Shown piece by piece: positions 35,422 to 46,870 of a stretch of DNA of 64,000 nucleotides. The position numbers and the translations under genes were made by a program. How positions within the stretch are numbered: position 1 is the first letter of the stretch; each line of letters begins with the position of its first letter. The DNA is from Powellomyces hirtus. Lineage: Eukaryota; Chytridiomycota; Chytridiomycetes; Spizellomycetales; Powellomycetaceae. Location of the stretch: NCBI GenBank assembly GCA_025526995.1, contig JAHLKG010000011.1, positions 496,001-560,000 of the forward strand. The letters run 5' to 3'. Under the pieces are notes generated by a model, which worked only from the letters and a program-made list of their open reading frames with translations, ran no database searches and was not told the DNA's origin.

Positions 35422-35604
35422 TGCTGATTCAAGTTCGTTTTCGTGATATGTGTTTATGGGTTTATGCGGAAATTAGATTGAGGAAGAATGTGTTGTTTTG
35501 CAGAATGAGGTTGGTGTTTAGCTGGTTGACAGGCTTCGTTGAATTCCCGAACGCTTGAAAGCCTCGTGTTGTGTCTCCTTGGTTGTCACGAGTCATTCGC
35601 AGAT

Positions 35605-35663
35605 CAGTCATGTGACTGGTGTGGGGTGACTGCTTACGAGAGGGAAAAGGTCACATGACTGAG
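35605..35663. promoter_or_regulatory. Inverted pair of TCACATGA-type (Cbf1-like) boxes in the shared ISA1-uL23 promoter
   Basis: CAGTCATGTGACTG (35605-35618) and GGTCACATGACTGAG (35649-35663) are inverted copies of GTCACATGACTGA, 30 bases apart. GTCACATG fits the RTCACRTG consensus of the bHLH factor Cbf1, which controls ribosomal protein genes in some yeasts. They lie between ISA1 and the ribosomal protein gene and may serve both. Confidence 0.6.
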
Positions 35664-35789
35664 CCTTTTCTTCAGCAGGCCGATAGCACCCCGCGCCGCG
35701 CCGCTTTTCCGCTTTCCTTCTCTCCTTTTTTTTTTGACATCCCCTCAAATCTCTGTCGGCTTCAGCTTAGCGGAGGAGGCATTTAACAA

Positions 35790-36635
35790 ATGGCACCCAA
35801 GGCGAAAAGTGCGTAGGAACACAAAACCCAACATCACCCGATTGGTCCCAAAGAGACATGTCTGATCTAGAGGGAAATGTTGGGAGAATACGGGGAATTG
35901 GGGAGGAGGGCGAAATCTGGCGAACTGAGGACACGACGAAATTGGAAAAGAACCCTCGAGATATGGGGAAACGAGAAGGAGGTTGAAAATGTTGGGGACA
36001 AATAGCGGACGAAGCGCTGCGAGCCATGGGCAGGGCCTCCAACAAAACCTATGACGAATTTCGAAATTAACCTCTGTCCTTTTTTCTTTCCGGGATTCTT
36101 CTTGTCTATAGCTAACACCACCACTGCTGCCGTCAAGGCTCAGTCGGCCAAAAAGGCCGCGCTCAAGGGCACCAACGGCAAGCGGGTGACCAAGATCCGC
36201 ACCAAGACGCACTTCTACCGTCCCAAGACGTTGAAGCTTGCGCGTGCGCCAAAGTACCCTCGCCGATCCGTCCCGCGTACCCCGGAATTGGACTCGTACA
36301 AGATTGTTCAGTTCCCGCTCAACACTGAATCCGCCATGAAGAAGATTGAGGAGAACAACACCCTCGTCTTCATCTGCGACGTTCGCTCCAACAAGCGTCA
36401 GATCAAGGACGCTGTCAAGCGTCTCTACGACGTCGAGGCTGCCAAGATCAACACCCTCATCCGACCCGATGGCAAGAAGAAGGCCTACGTTCGTTTGGCG
36501 GCTGACATTGATGCCCTGGACGTTGCCAACAAGGTAAAACAAATATTTGTAGCCGCGAAGCTCGGGGCGTACCGGAAAGCTAATTGATTTTCCGTCCTTC
36601 TTCCAACTTCCTCTTTTCAGATCGGCTTCATCTAA
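35790..36635 (+). CDS. RPL25: 60S ribosomal protein uL23 (RPL25/L23A)
   Basis: Three exons (35790-35808, 36112-36533, 36621-36635) give 151 residues starting [16 protein letters not shown] and ending ANKIGFI. Landmarks are [60 protein letters not shown] and [14 protein letters not shown]. uL23 binds 25S rRNA domain III beside the peptide exit tunnel and docks the nascent-chain factors SRP, NAC and Sec61. A long first intron (303 bases) directly after the first few codons is typical of fungal ribosomal protein genes. A pyrimidine tract precedes the start. Confidence 0.97.
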
Positions 36636-37065
36636 GCCAGCTCTTTTGTCGCAAATCCCTGTCCATCAATAAAAATGCTTGCTTTGTCAATACCTTTGCC
36701 TGCCTTTTTCGATTGTTTATTTTCTCAGCACACGCGAAACGCAGCAGAAACTTGGAAGAGTTGTGACTACCAGTCTTGATAGCGGGAATCGCACCAGGAA
36801 GGATTGAATGTCTGCGCAATGGAGGTTTAGCTCACAATACCTCAGGTGCCGGCTTTGAAAGAATGAGCAGAGACAACAAGCTCAGTAATGTACAGGAAAG
36901 ATTGTGAACACGGGCGTGATGGGGTTGCAGCAAACAGGAGGTTTCAATACGAGTATGATTGCGGGGTTGTAAGACAATGTAAAAGGTTGCACCCGGAACA
37001 GGTGCATATGTAGCACATGCGGTTAGTGGGTTTCAGGGATGGGGAATCTACAAGTGGTGTCAAGT
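36636..37065. other. Short intergenic region between convergent uL23 and Sec63 genes
   Basis: This interval of 430 bases holds the two 3' untranslated regions. No gene or structured element is seen. Confidence 0.6.
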
Positions 37066-39791
37066 CTACTCGTCATCATCGCTGCTGTCGGAATCTTCAT
37101 AGTTATCCTCGCCGCCAGATACATCGTCATTATCGTCAGATCCGCTGTTTTCGCTGTCGGCGGCTTGCTTTTTACCATTGACCTTGGGGGCGGGACCACC
37201 TGGTTTGCGCATGGACTGCATCTGTCCGGCAATGCTGTCCTCCTCGGGCTCGGATATGTCGTCGTCCTCTTCTTGCAGTGGGGCAGCCTCCGGAGGGTCA
37301 ACGACAAGCTGGTTTTGCAAAGGGTCAGTGAGTATCAAGTCCTGAATGCATCGGCCGTTACTGCGTCCATACCTGAAGTTCGCATAGCGCATCACATGCG
37401 ACGTGGGAATCTGACTTGACCAGGACCTGGAATTTCCATTGCCCGGGCCTTGGTGGCGCTTGGAACTGCAAACGTACTGTCTTCTCGGTGACGAGGTCGT
37501 TGACTTTTCCAAGAGTAATCAGGCGGTTTTGCTCCATGTCTCCAAAGTAGACCCACCACACCGGAGTCTTCTCTGCTGGGAAGTATGGCGTATGCGCTAA
37601 CGGGGCCTTCTCCTTCTTGCTGTCCCACCAGTTGTTCTTGGGCTCTTCCTCATCTTCGTCCTTATCATCATTTTTCAGGGAGGATTTGTTCAGCTTGTCC
37701 GTTTCCAGATCACCCTTGGTTCCCAATTCCAGCTTGATAATCAAGGTGACGATGGCGTTGGGAATAATGGCCGGCTCACCCAACACTGAGAATTTGGCTT
37801 TAGTTATCCTCAGCAATGGGTACTGATGTGCGACGTGCATAGTGAGCTGTTTCTCTTCTTCAGAGAGGAAGCGAGAGAGAAGTGCATCCTGCTCGCTCTC
37901 GTCCAACTCAATCAAGTCTCGGATTGTAGCAATGTTTTGCTGCAAGAAAGTGAGATAAGTGGTTTGTTATGTTTACTAACGAGGGGATGCCAGGGCAATA
38001 CCTTCTTTGTGCGGAAGAATTTCAGATTTTCCTTCGTGATGTTCGGCAATTGCAACAGTGGGTCTTGGAATATGTAAAGGGCTTGCGATATCATCTGTTG
38101 GTCCTTATGAGACGTTGATCAGAAACCTAAGGCGAGCAATTTTCTGCGTACCTGTCCCAGATCCACAACACTGAGTGCAACATTTAGCCATTGCCGTGAG
38201 ATGGCGATCTGCAACAGGCCGCCAACCAGAGTAGCGCTGATTTCAGCGACGATCCTTTGCTCTGTTGAAAGAAAGTAAGTAATCCAATGTCGTGATTGTT
38301 ATGGTGAATCCTTTGTGGCGTCACGTTGAAGTACCTTCCGCAAGTTTGGGACTCGGTGGGATGATTCGGAGCAAGTGCGAAGTGAGGAGGAGATGCACCT
38401 TCTGCTGCATGGCTGTCTGGGCATCTTTCGGCGGGGCCTTACAACAGAAGCGATTAGCGTGTTGGATGTTCGGCGATCTTGCGACTAGCAGCCATACCTT
38501 TTTGGTCCAGCGAGCGGAAGTTCTCTCTTCCATTGTTTTCTTAACTATGGCAGTAAGCTGTAAAGGCAATAATGGTAAGGGGGGCAGTCATGGACAGTAT
38601 GAATCAACAGCACCGATGTTACCTCCTCTAAAGCCGCATTATCGCTTTTGTCCAGGCTGATAGCAGTGTAGAATTCGTCCGCTTTACAGATCAGTTCCAA
38701 CAAAGCTAATGTCCCCGAGTGAGTAGACTTAAATAAAAAAACACCCCCGGCGGCCAGTTTGATAGATCATTTACCTTTGAAGCCCAACATAGCGTTCAAT
38801 TCACGGTAAAATTTAGCCATCGTGGGGTTGAGGATTTTGTCCTTGTTGAGGTGCTTTGCCTTGCTCCACCATCGTGCCTATTCGCAACATGGAACGCGAT
38901 TGAGCTCCCATCCCTTTGACAATCCGTGGTGTAACTGTCTTCACATACCACCAAAGCAGGAAGCAGGACCATGAACATGCATGTGTAGACAAACAACACT
39001 TTGTAGCTGTTTCCTTCGTCGACAAGCCATTTTGGCAAGGCCAGGCCGAGCTGGAATGCTTGTTTTCCGTCAGGGTGACCCCACTCATCCCAATTCTTAC
39101 GAGATTCCGCGTCAGTCAATGCCTTAACAGCCAAGTGAATTTCCGCTTGCATCTTGTCACAAGTCTCCTTCAGGTCAGGGGGGTTCTTATCCGGGTGCCA
39201 TCTCAACGTCTGCTTCTTCTTTGCAGACTTGATCTGAGCATCGCTTGCATTGTCGTCGAGTCCTAGAATTGCATACGGATTCCAAAGACCCTTCTCCTCC
39301 ACTGCCGTGGTTGCGGCCTTATAGGCCACAAAGGCAAACAATGACCAACCGAAAAACAGAAGGATCAGCCTGCACAACGGGAATAAGTAAGCGCCCTGCG
39401 TGTATGGACTTCTCCGTCGGTGTGCATCAGAGACCAAAATCATACTTGGTCGAAAAGATTGGCTGGTCCTTTTTCTTCAGAGCGGCAATGCGTATCCGCT
39501 TTCTGCGACACAGATCACAATCACAGACATCTTTGGGCACCAATGCTATGCAAACAATATGACAACAAAGAGAAGATCAGTTTCGCAGTCTCAGTGGAGC
39601 GGACATGTGCAATCCTGGCTGGTGCACGACGGAAACGACGAGATTGTGTGGGTGTCAGACACGAGCGTCAAAGTACCTTTGTTGCCGCCGAATAGGCACG
39701 AGTAAGTGGCAGGTAACAACACAAAGGCAAGGATAGTGAGCAGGAAGTAGTTGAAGACAGCGCCTGTCTCGTCATAGGCGTATTGAGCCAT
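37066..39791 (-). CDS. SEC63: Sec63, ER translocon J-domain membrane protein
   Basis: About nine exons; the first are 39791-39677, 39545-39446, 39369-38949 and about 38888-38780. The start MAQYAYDETGAVFNYFLLTILAFVLL gives the first membrane helix. A Cys-containing cytosolic segment (CDCDLCRRKRIR), a second helix (LILLFFGWSLFAFVAY) and a J domain follow; the J domain has GLWNPYAILGLDDNASDAQI and the HPD motif in RWHPDKNPPD. A third helix comes at VLFVYTCMFMVLLPALVV. The Brl/Sec63 domains have FPAEKTPVWWVYFGDMEQN and RLQFQAPPRPGQWKFQV near the end. The C-terminus is a strongly acidic tail (SDSSDDDE), the known Sec62-binding feature. Sec63 recruits the lumenal Hsp70 Kar2/BiP for post-translational import. 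Confidence 0.95.
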
Positions 39792-40385
39792 GTTGCGGCC
39801 GTAGGAATGCTAGAGCTCAAGTCAGGAATGATTCAGCCCAGTCCGTCGTCGTCGTCGCTGTTCGCCTGTTCGCCTGCCACGCACACCGTGGAGAGCCCTG
39901 CCTCTTTGGGAGGACCCCTGTCACGTGTGTGGCTTGCAGTCACGAGACGCAAGTATCAAGTCATCATCAGAACGCGCTTGATCCACAACTCCGCCCAATG
40001 AAGCACCCGGTGATTCGTAACGCCCAAACTTTGGGTGGAGGTCGATGAGCAGACAGATGACTTGCTTCGCCCCCGTAGTATGGCTGGGGAAATTGACAGC
40101 AACCACAATCATGATCAACGGCGTTAGTGGTTGCATCAAAAAGAACATGGGTCGCCAAATTTGATTTGTTCTGATGTTAGTTCGCGCGCTATTTATAGAT
40201 TTCTGCTTTGTTAATGATCCTGGCGATCTGACCAATTCAACTCACGAGCAACACCCAGTAGCTATCGACACAATCACTAACAGAAACAAATACTTTCGAG
40301 ATTCGACAGTGGTAACACGTCTGTAGCTTAACAGCAGCATCCCCACACTAAACGGTTCACATTCACCCCCAACAAAAGCGCGACA
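39792..40385. promoter_or_regulatory. Divergent promoter region of SEC63 and the Sch9-like kinase
   Basis: These 594 bases separate two divergent starts. GTCACGTG at 39920-39927 matches RTCACRTG. No coding sequence is supported. Confidence 0.5.
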
Positions 40386-42478
40386 ATGTTCAAGAAAAAA
40401 CCAGCACCAGATGCCGCGGCAGCTACAACGTCTTCGTCCTCAAAAGCCAGTAGTGGTGGAGGTGGGGGATTGTCAAGGCCAACGTCCGCAGCGTCATCGG
40501 ACCAATCCAAATCCTCCATTCCAGGAGCCTCCCCGAACAACATCTCTTCCAGCGGCGCCTCGCCTGTTGCCGCCTCATCGACATCGGTGCCGTCAACAGC
40601 AGCTGGTGGCAACGCGCAGATCCCGCAGCTTGGAGGCTCCGGCCTACTGCTAATCCGCGTTGTGGAAGCCCGCAACCTTGTACTGCCGAACGGTTCTGCA
40701 TTGCAAATCGGCGGCGGTGTAGGTGCAGACGTCACTCGCCTGCCGTACGTTGTCATCGATTTCGACAAGAATGAAATCCTCATCTCTGCGAAAGAGGCCA
40801 ACCCAGGCAGCAGAACAGTCGTTTGGGGACATCGTGCACACTTGTAGGTCTTCCATTTCATGTCGTCAATACGAATGGCAACTGCATCCTCTGACATGGC
40901 CTGGCTTCCTGTACATCTCAGCGACGTCTCTCGCGAAGCAGAGGTAACCGTCTCGGTATACCAGAGAGGGATTGCCACAAGCGATGTTCTGCTTGGGAGC
41001 GTGCGTGTCAAACCGATCCTCGTAGATGGCAAGCTACAGGATCAATGGTATCCATTGCAAGCGGACGCAGGTGGAGGCGATCAGTCTGGCGCTTTGGGTG
41101 AGCTGCATCTGCAGTTCCATTTCAAGAAGCAGATGGTAATGGGCAGATCGGCAGACCGCAGTTGCCTTATGTCTTTTTGGAATTCCCTCTCGCTTTGCTG
41201 ACAGTAATTAAATGCTCTTGACACCCATAGCAAAACAAATCGTTGAAAATCGATGATTTTGAGCTTCTCAAGGTGATCGGCAAGGGATCCTTCGGCAAAG
41301 TGATGCAAGTGCGCAAGCGGGACACCAACCGGATCTATGCCATGAAGATCCTCCGCAAGTCTCACATCGTGGAACGGGCAGAAGTTGCGCACACACTGGC
41401 CGAGCGCACAGTGCTCGCCAAGCTGAATCATCCATTCATTGTGCCGCTCAAGTTCTCTTTTCAAACTCCCGACAAACTGTACCTAGTACTGGCGTTTGTT
41501 AACGGTGGGGAGCTATTCCATCATCTGCAGAAGGAGGGCAGGTTTGTTGAGGACCGTGCAAGGTTCTACGCGGCCGAGCTACTCTGTGCCCTCGAGTGCT
41601 TACATGGATACCAGATTATCTATCGGTACGTACGCAGTTTTCAGAGAGCTGCCACAGTGCGATGACTGAGTGGCGGACTTGCAGGGACCTCAAACCGGAA
41701 AACATTCTGTTGGATTTCACTGGGCACATTGCACTGTGCGATTTTGGATTGTGCAAGCTCAACATGAAAGACGGTAACAAAACAAACACATTCTGCGGGA
41801 CACCGGAGTATCTCGCGCCCGAACTTCTGCTTGGACAAGGGTACACGAAAGTCGTGGATTGGTGGACGATCGGAATACTGCTGTACGAGATGCTCACGGG
41901 ACTGCCGCCATTCTATGACGAAAACACAAACGACATGTACAAGAAGATCTTGACACAGGAACTGACATTCCCAGATGATGTTAGTCCCGTGGCCAAGGAT
42001 CTGCTTAGACAGGTATGAAGTTTGAGTTGTTCGAAACCAAAAGCCATCCACCAATCTGACTGGCTTGCATATTCCTCGTCCCTCTGCGCAGCTCCTGAAT
42101 CGGGAACCAACCAAGCGTCTCGGTCACAACGGTGCAGACGAGATCAAAAGACATCCATTCTTTGCCGAGATAAACTGGTCACGGCTGCTTGCGCGAAAGT
42201 ACCCACCGCCGTTCCGTCCAAACGTCACCTCTGCCACCGACACGTCCAACTTTGACGAAGAGTTCACATCAGAGGTCCCGCAAGACTCACTGGTGGACTC
42301 GTCACAGCATCTGTCCGACGACATGCAGGAGCAGTTCGCTGGTTTTTCCTACCAAGCACATGAGGCCATCGCTGGAAGCCTGGGCGGCGTCAATGGTGGA
42401 AGCTTGATTGCTCCGAATAAAATGCAGGGTGTGGTGGGCAGTCTGAGACAGGCTGGAAGCACACGACGAAATATTTGA
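40386..42478 (+). CDS. SCH9: AGC-family protein kinase with C2 domain, Sch9 type
   Basis: Five exons (40386-40843, 40922-41135, 41231-41625, 41685-42012, 42092-42478) give 593 residues. A Ser/Gly/Ala-rich N-terminus leads to a C2 domain (LLLIRVVEARNLVLPNGSAL, YVVIDFDKNEILI, FDVSREAEVTVSVYQRG), which is diagnostic of Sch9 among fungal AGC kinases. The kinase domain has GKGSFGKV, the VAIK-type lysine in YAMKILRK, YRDLKPEN, CDFGLCKL and the PDK1 activation site TNTFCGTPEYLAPE. The C-terminal tail carries FAGFSY, the hydrophobic motif phosphorylated by TORC1 or TORC2. Sch9 is the fungal S6-kinase-like regulator of ribosome production, growth and stress response. All catalytic residues are present. 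Confidence 0.92.
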
Positions 42479-43210
42479 GAAAAAGCAATGGCGCACGAAA
42501 GGTTAAACCATGTCCCCTTCGCTCAATTACAGTCATAGTGTTTTGATAGGCGACCTTGACGCCGTTCCCGCAGTTCTCCTAAACTTGTTCATGTCTTTAC
42601 CTGTCAATAGCACTTTCCTAGCTGCTCGAACATTAACAGAAATCGGTCCACCTGGGGTCATAAGTGGTCTCCGAAGGTGGTGCATTCCAACGTCGCCGGG
42701 CCGTGCGCTTTGTTCCCCTTGTTGCAACAGGCTCCCTGATGTTCAACGTGGCAGCCCGATAAAATGACCTCCTCACCTAATAGTACGATACCGTACCGTA
42801 ATGCTTCAATCTGGAACACACGTCGCTAAGATGTTCATTTGTACACGCGTTCAGCTCTGAGAATCTTCCAAATTCCAAGACGCCCGACGTGTGGAACACA
42901 CTCTCCGCCATTTTCCAAGAGCAGCTTTTGTAATTGCTCCCTGCCTCGGAATGCTTTCCACTATGGTTGTTGGTGTATGATCGGTTTGGAGAATGACCGC
43001 TATGAGTTAAGGCAAAACGAGCAAGTTCGTCCCATAGATATGGCTCGCGCACCCGGACGGGCCAACAAAAATAGAACTCTCGATTACGCATATTCCAAAC
43101 ATGATAGACCCTCATAATTGAAAAGCCCTATTTGGGAGGCCCGTTGTGTGTACCTTTGGAAAGCGCTTTTTGATTCTCTGCCGGCGGGAGCGTGCGACAC
43201 CTATTCAGCT
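42479..43210. other. Intergenic region between the Sch9-like kinase and the Sel1-repeat gene
   Basis: About 730 bases with no supported gene. A 112-codon minus-strand open frame (43115-42777) lacks features of a known protein and overlaps the likely promoter of the next gene. Confidence 0.5.
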
Positions 43211-46056
43211 ATGACTATGCCAAAACATGGCGAGGTTATATCGAACGAGAGCTCAGACAAGCTGTCGACGCTACCAGGAGAGTGGGAGCCAGTAGCGAAA
43301 CAACCTAAAAAGCGACAAAAGAAACCGCTACTGGTAGATACAGCATCTAAGCGCTTCCAGCAGAGTCCGGCACATAAGAAGGCGCTGAAGGAGAAAATAG
43401 ACAAACTGAACGGGGTTGAGGTCGGTTGAGCGGGTAGAGGCAGAGAGCGAGCGAAGTCATAAGATCATGCACATATGCTCACAGACAGAAACATTGCCTC
43501 AATGCAACATTTGGCAAATTTTTGCAGAAAGCGCGAGACTTAGCGTTAGCTCCACCAATCCCTGAGCTCCCGGCCCCGGCCGACATAACAAATCCCGGCC
43601 CGATAACGGCAGCAGATGTACAGAAGACGTTAGGGACATGTCTAGAGACTGCACAGGCTGCTTCACCTGGCGTCACCGAAAAGGGAAAGCTCCAACGTGA
43701 ACTGCAAGAGATCTTGGTTGGCTTCCTACTTTGTTCTCGTGCATTTGGAAAATCAGACACTCAACACTGTGATATTCCTTTTAGACGCTGTTTCGCTTGC
43801 GAACCCCCGATCTTGCCGCCCACATTCCTCCTCCTGCCTCACCTGATGCCATGAGTCCGACTACGGCGTACCTCGCTCCTGCCCCACAGGAGCAGATGTC
43901 ACCGGTCATGCGCACTTTGACAACATTCCATGAAGCTGTCACAACACTGGCTGTCAAAATGCATCGATATAATACCCATACTTTTCCATTGAGGAAGAAA
44001 GCCCGAATATGGAAGTTGTTCGCTGACGTGGAGGAGACGTGGAGAGATCTGGTATGACATGTTGACTCTAAAACCCCTGAACGGCCTGACAAGATAGGGC
44101 ATGCGATTTCTGATCGTCCTCTCCACGCTTGCTTACTGCTAGATGATACAATTGACATTCACAGTCGCCCGCGACAGCTCCAATGCCGCCACAACGGCTA
44201 CTGGGAACGTCGCAAAGCTCGCAGTGGCGACAGGTGCACCTGATTGGGCAGGTAAGATTGCAGTTAAAGTTGTGGGCTGTTCAAGTTGACATCACAGTTC
44301 AAGCCGGTATGCTCATGACCCTATCAAATGTTTGCTGACCTTTCAGATTTGACCATTGACGACGCCCAAAAAATGTTCATCCAGGGCGACAAGTATCTGC
44401 TCGGCTTCGGTGTCACCCGTTCGTATGACATCGCCTTCAAGCGATACATGGTGAGGAACTTTGTCCTGTTAGATTGGAACATCGCTTTTTAATGCGCGCT
44501 TAGGCAGCCGCAAAATTGGGATCCATAGAAGCAACCAATATGCTAGGGGTGATGTTCGAACATGGGCTGGGACGACCAATGGATATGACTGCTTCCATTC
44601 GCTGGTAAGTTATGATTGCTGGCATGTTGGGGCCAATGGTAAACGCTACGAGTGTCCCTCCTGATCACATTCCATTGGGGCAGGTACCAAGAATCGGCCA
44701 ATCGCTCATATCCGGAGGCTTTGGCACACATGGCGCGAATACATGAAACGGGCAAAGGTGTCCCAACAGATCCCAAGACTGCTTATGCATTGTATCTATT
44801 AGCCGCGGAAGCCGGGCATGTTGACTCGATGTGCTCTCTCGGGGCACTTCTGGAAAGTGGAACAGGGTGCCCCGTCGACCCGGTCGAGGCTGTGCGGTGG
44901 TACGGTCTTGCATCAGAGCAGCAGTGCGCACGGGCGCAGAACGCTTTAGGCAGTGCCTACTATCGTGGCATTGGGGTCGAGCGCAACTATGGCGAGGCAG
45001 TCATGTGGTATCGCAAGGCTGCGGAAAGCGGAGATCCCAATGCCCACAATAATTTGGGGATCTGTTACGAAGAAGGTCTCGGAGTTGCCAAAGACTTGGT
45101 GACGGCAAAGACGCTGTATAAGTTGGCAGCAGAGGCGCGTCACCCAAGTGGAGTGAACAACTGGGGTTTCCTATGTTTGCTTGAGGTAGGTGAGCCTTTG
45201 CGGCAAGACTTTTACGGGATGCAACCGGCAGCCGGTATCAATCAGCTGTCATTTTACTCAGAAAAACTATGTCGAGGCCATTCGACAGTTCCATCTTGCT
45301 ATGGCCATGGAAAGGTGAGTGATGAGTGCATCACGTTTCCCCCTCTCAGTTTTACAAACAGACATAATCTTCCAGTGTAGATGCAGCATACAACCTCGGC
45401 ACCCTTTATGAGACTGGATGCCGAGACTCCGACGGGGTGGTGTTGAACCGGGATGTAGTCGTCGCGATGCGATATTATAAGGAGGCGGCCGATAAGGTAT
45501 GACTTCTTGGACGGTCAGACGGGAAGAAGTACCTTCTCCTAACCTTCTGCACTACAGAACTACACCAAAGCACAGATCCGTCTCTCAAGACTGTACACAA
45601 TATGCGAACCACCATACCAGAACTACGCGCAAGCGCAGGTGTACCTCACTCAAGCGGCCACCTGCGTTCCAGACGGCAACGCCGACGCGCAAAACATGCT
45701 TGGAGAGATGATCGAGCTCGGTCTTGGCGGTCCAGATAGCAATCCGGATCACGCGACGGCCGCCAAATGGTATAGAAAAGCCATGCGGCAGGGACACCCA
45801 CGCGCAACGTACAACCTGGCGGCGCTGTATGAAGGTGGTCTCGGCGTTGGTAAAGATGTAGAAAAAGCTCTCCGACTATACAAAGAGGTACAGTGCTTCT
45901 TACACTTGTTCGTGTTTCAGGTGGGTTCCGCCTTCTGACAGACCCCTTACTTTATGTTTTCGGATATGTCAGGCAGAACAGCGGGGAAGCAAGGACGCGC
46001 AGATACGGTTTCGGGCCTTGCAGGAATTGGGAGTTGTACCGCGGAAGAAGCCATGA
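43211..46056 (+). CDS. Sel1-like repeat (SLR) scaffold protein
   Basis: About a dozen exons encode a protein starting MTMPKHGEVISN and ending ELGVVPRKKP. The first ~80 residues are basic (KQPKKRQKKPLLVDTASKRF), a possible nuclear signal. A helical region follows (PVMRTLTTFHEAVTTLAVKM). From about 44380 on there are eight or more Sel1 repeats, for example ALAHMARIHETGKGVPTDPKTAYALYLLAAEAG (split: ALAHMARIHETG, then KGVPTDPKTAYALYLLAAEA), AQNALGSAYYRGIGVERNY and AHNNLGICYEEGLGVAKDL. SLR arrays form alpha-solenoids that hold other proteins, as in Chs4/Skt5 (chitin synthase activator) and Hrd3. The C-terminus has no CAAX box, so it is not a typical Skt5. The partner is unknown. Confidence 0.8.
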
Positions 46057-46870
46057 AATCTGAATCCAGTCTGTACGATGTTACTTTGTTTTATATACAG
46101 TTTGTTCCGCCTTTTTTTGCCACATCAACCACATTGACAGGATGCGATGCGGACCCAGTTCTATCGCGTGCTGCGCCACAACACCTAAGCCTCGCTCCGT
46201 CGCTCCGGCTCATTGAACAGTAGTAGCATTAGAAAGGATTCGCTGTGCGTTTCCGAATACCAGTGTTCTGTGGGCAAACAGCAAGATCGTTCAAGAACTC
46301 TCTGGCAAGAACCATGAGGTACCCGCTCGGCCAGAACAACGAACAAAGTCGACGATTCTAGCTGAAAATAGATCATTCTTGGTTTGCAGTACCATTATCT
46401 AGGAATCAACTGGACTTCCGTTTCGCAGGATGATAAATGAACGGCAGCTTGAGTGTGGAAATTGTGTACCGAAGAGCTATGTCGGCATATCAAGTCTATT
46501 GAAGTGGGGTGTGCTCACTAGTGCCCTGTTGTTGTATCATTCATTTTCGGAAGTATGCTCTTTCGAAGCTGGACATGCATTCTGTGCATGCATCTTGGAA
46601 TTAATGAGAATCTCCGTAGCTTGCCCGACAGTGCCCAGGCCCCGTATTCTTCGTTTTCCACTTCATAATAGGATGTTAGTTGTTCGCGCATGTATCGATA
46701 TTGATAATGAGTTTGTCTGCTCGGGACAAACCGAACTCCGCTGAATGTTTCACCAAAACCATGTGAGCAGGAGCGCGCATTAATGTCGATCTGATGCCCT
46801 CCGACCATAGCCCTCCTTCTGTTCACCTGGTATTGTGACCGCGCACGGAAGATAGTCGGCCCGCAGCTCA
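46057..46870. other. Intergenic region before VWA8
   Basis: About 810 bases between two plus-strand genes, holding the Sel1 gene 3' region and the VWA8 promoter. I see no gene, repeat or RNA. Confidence 0.5.
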
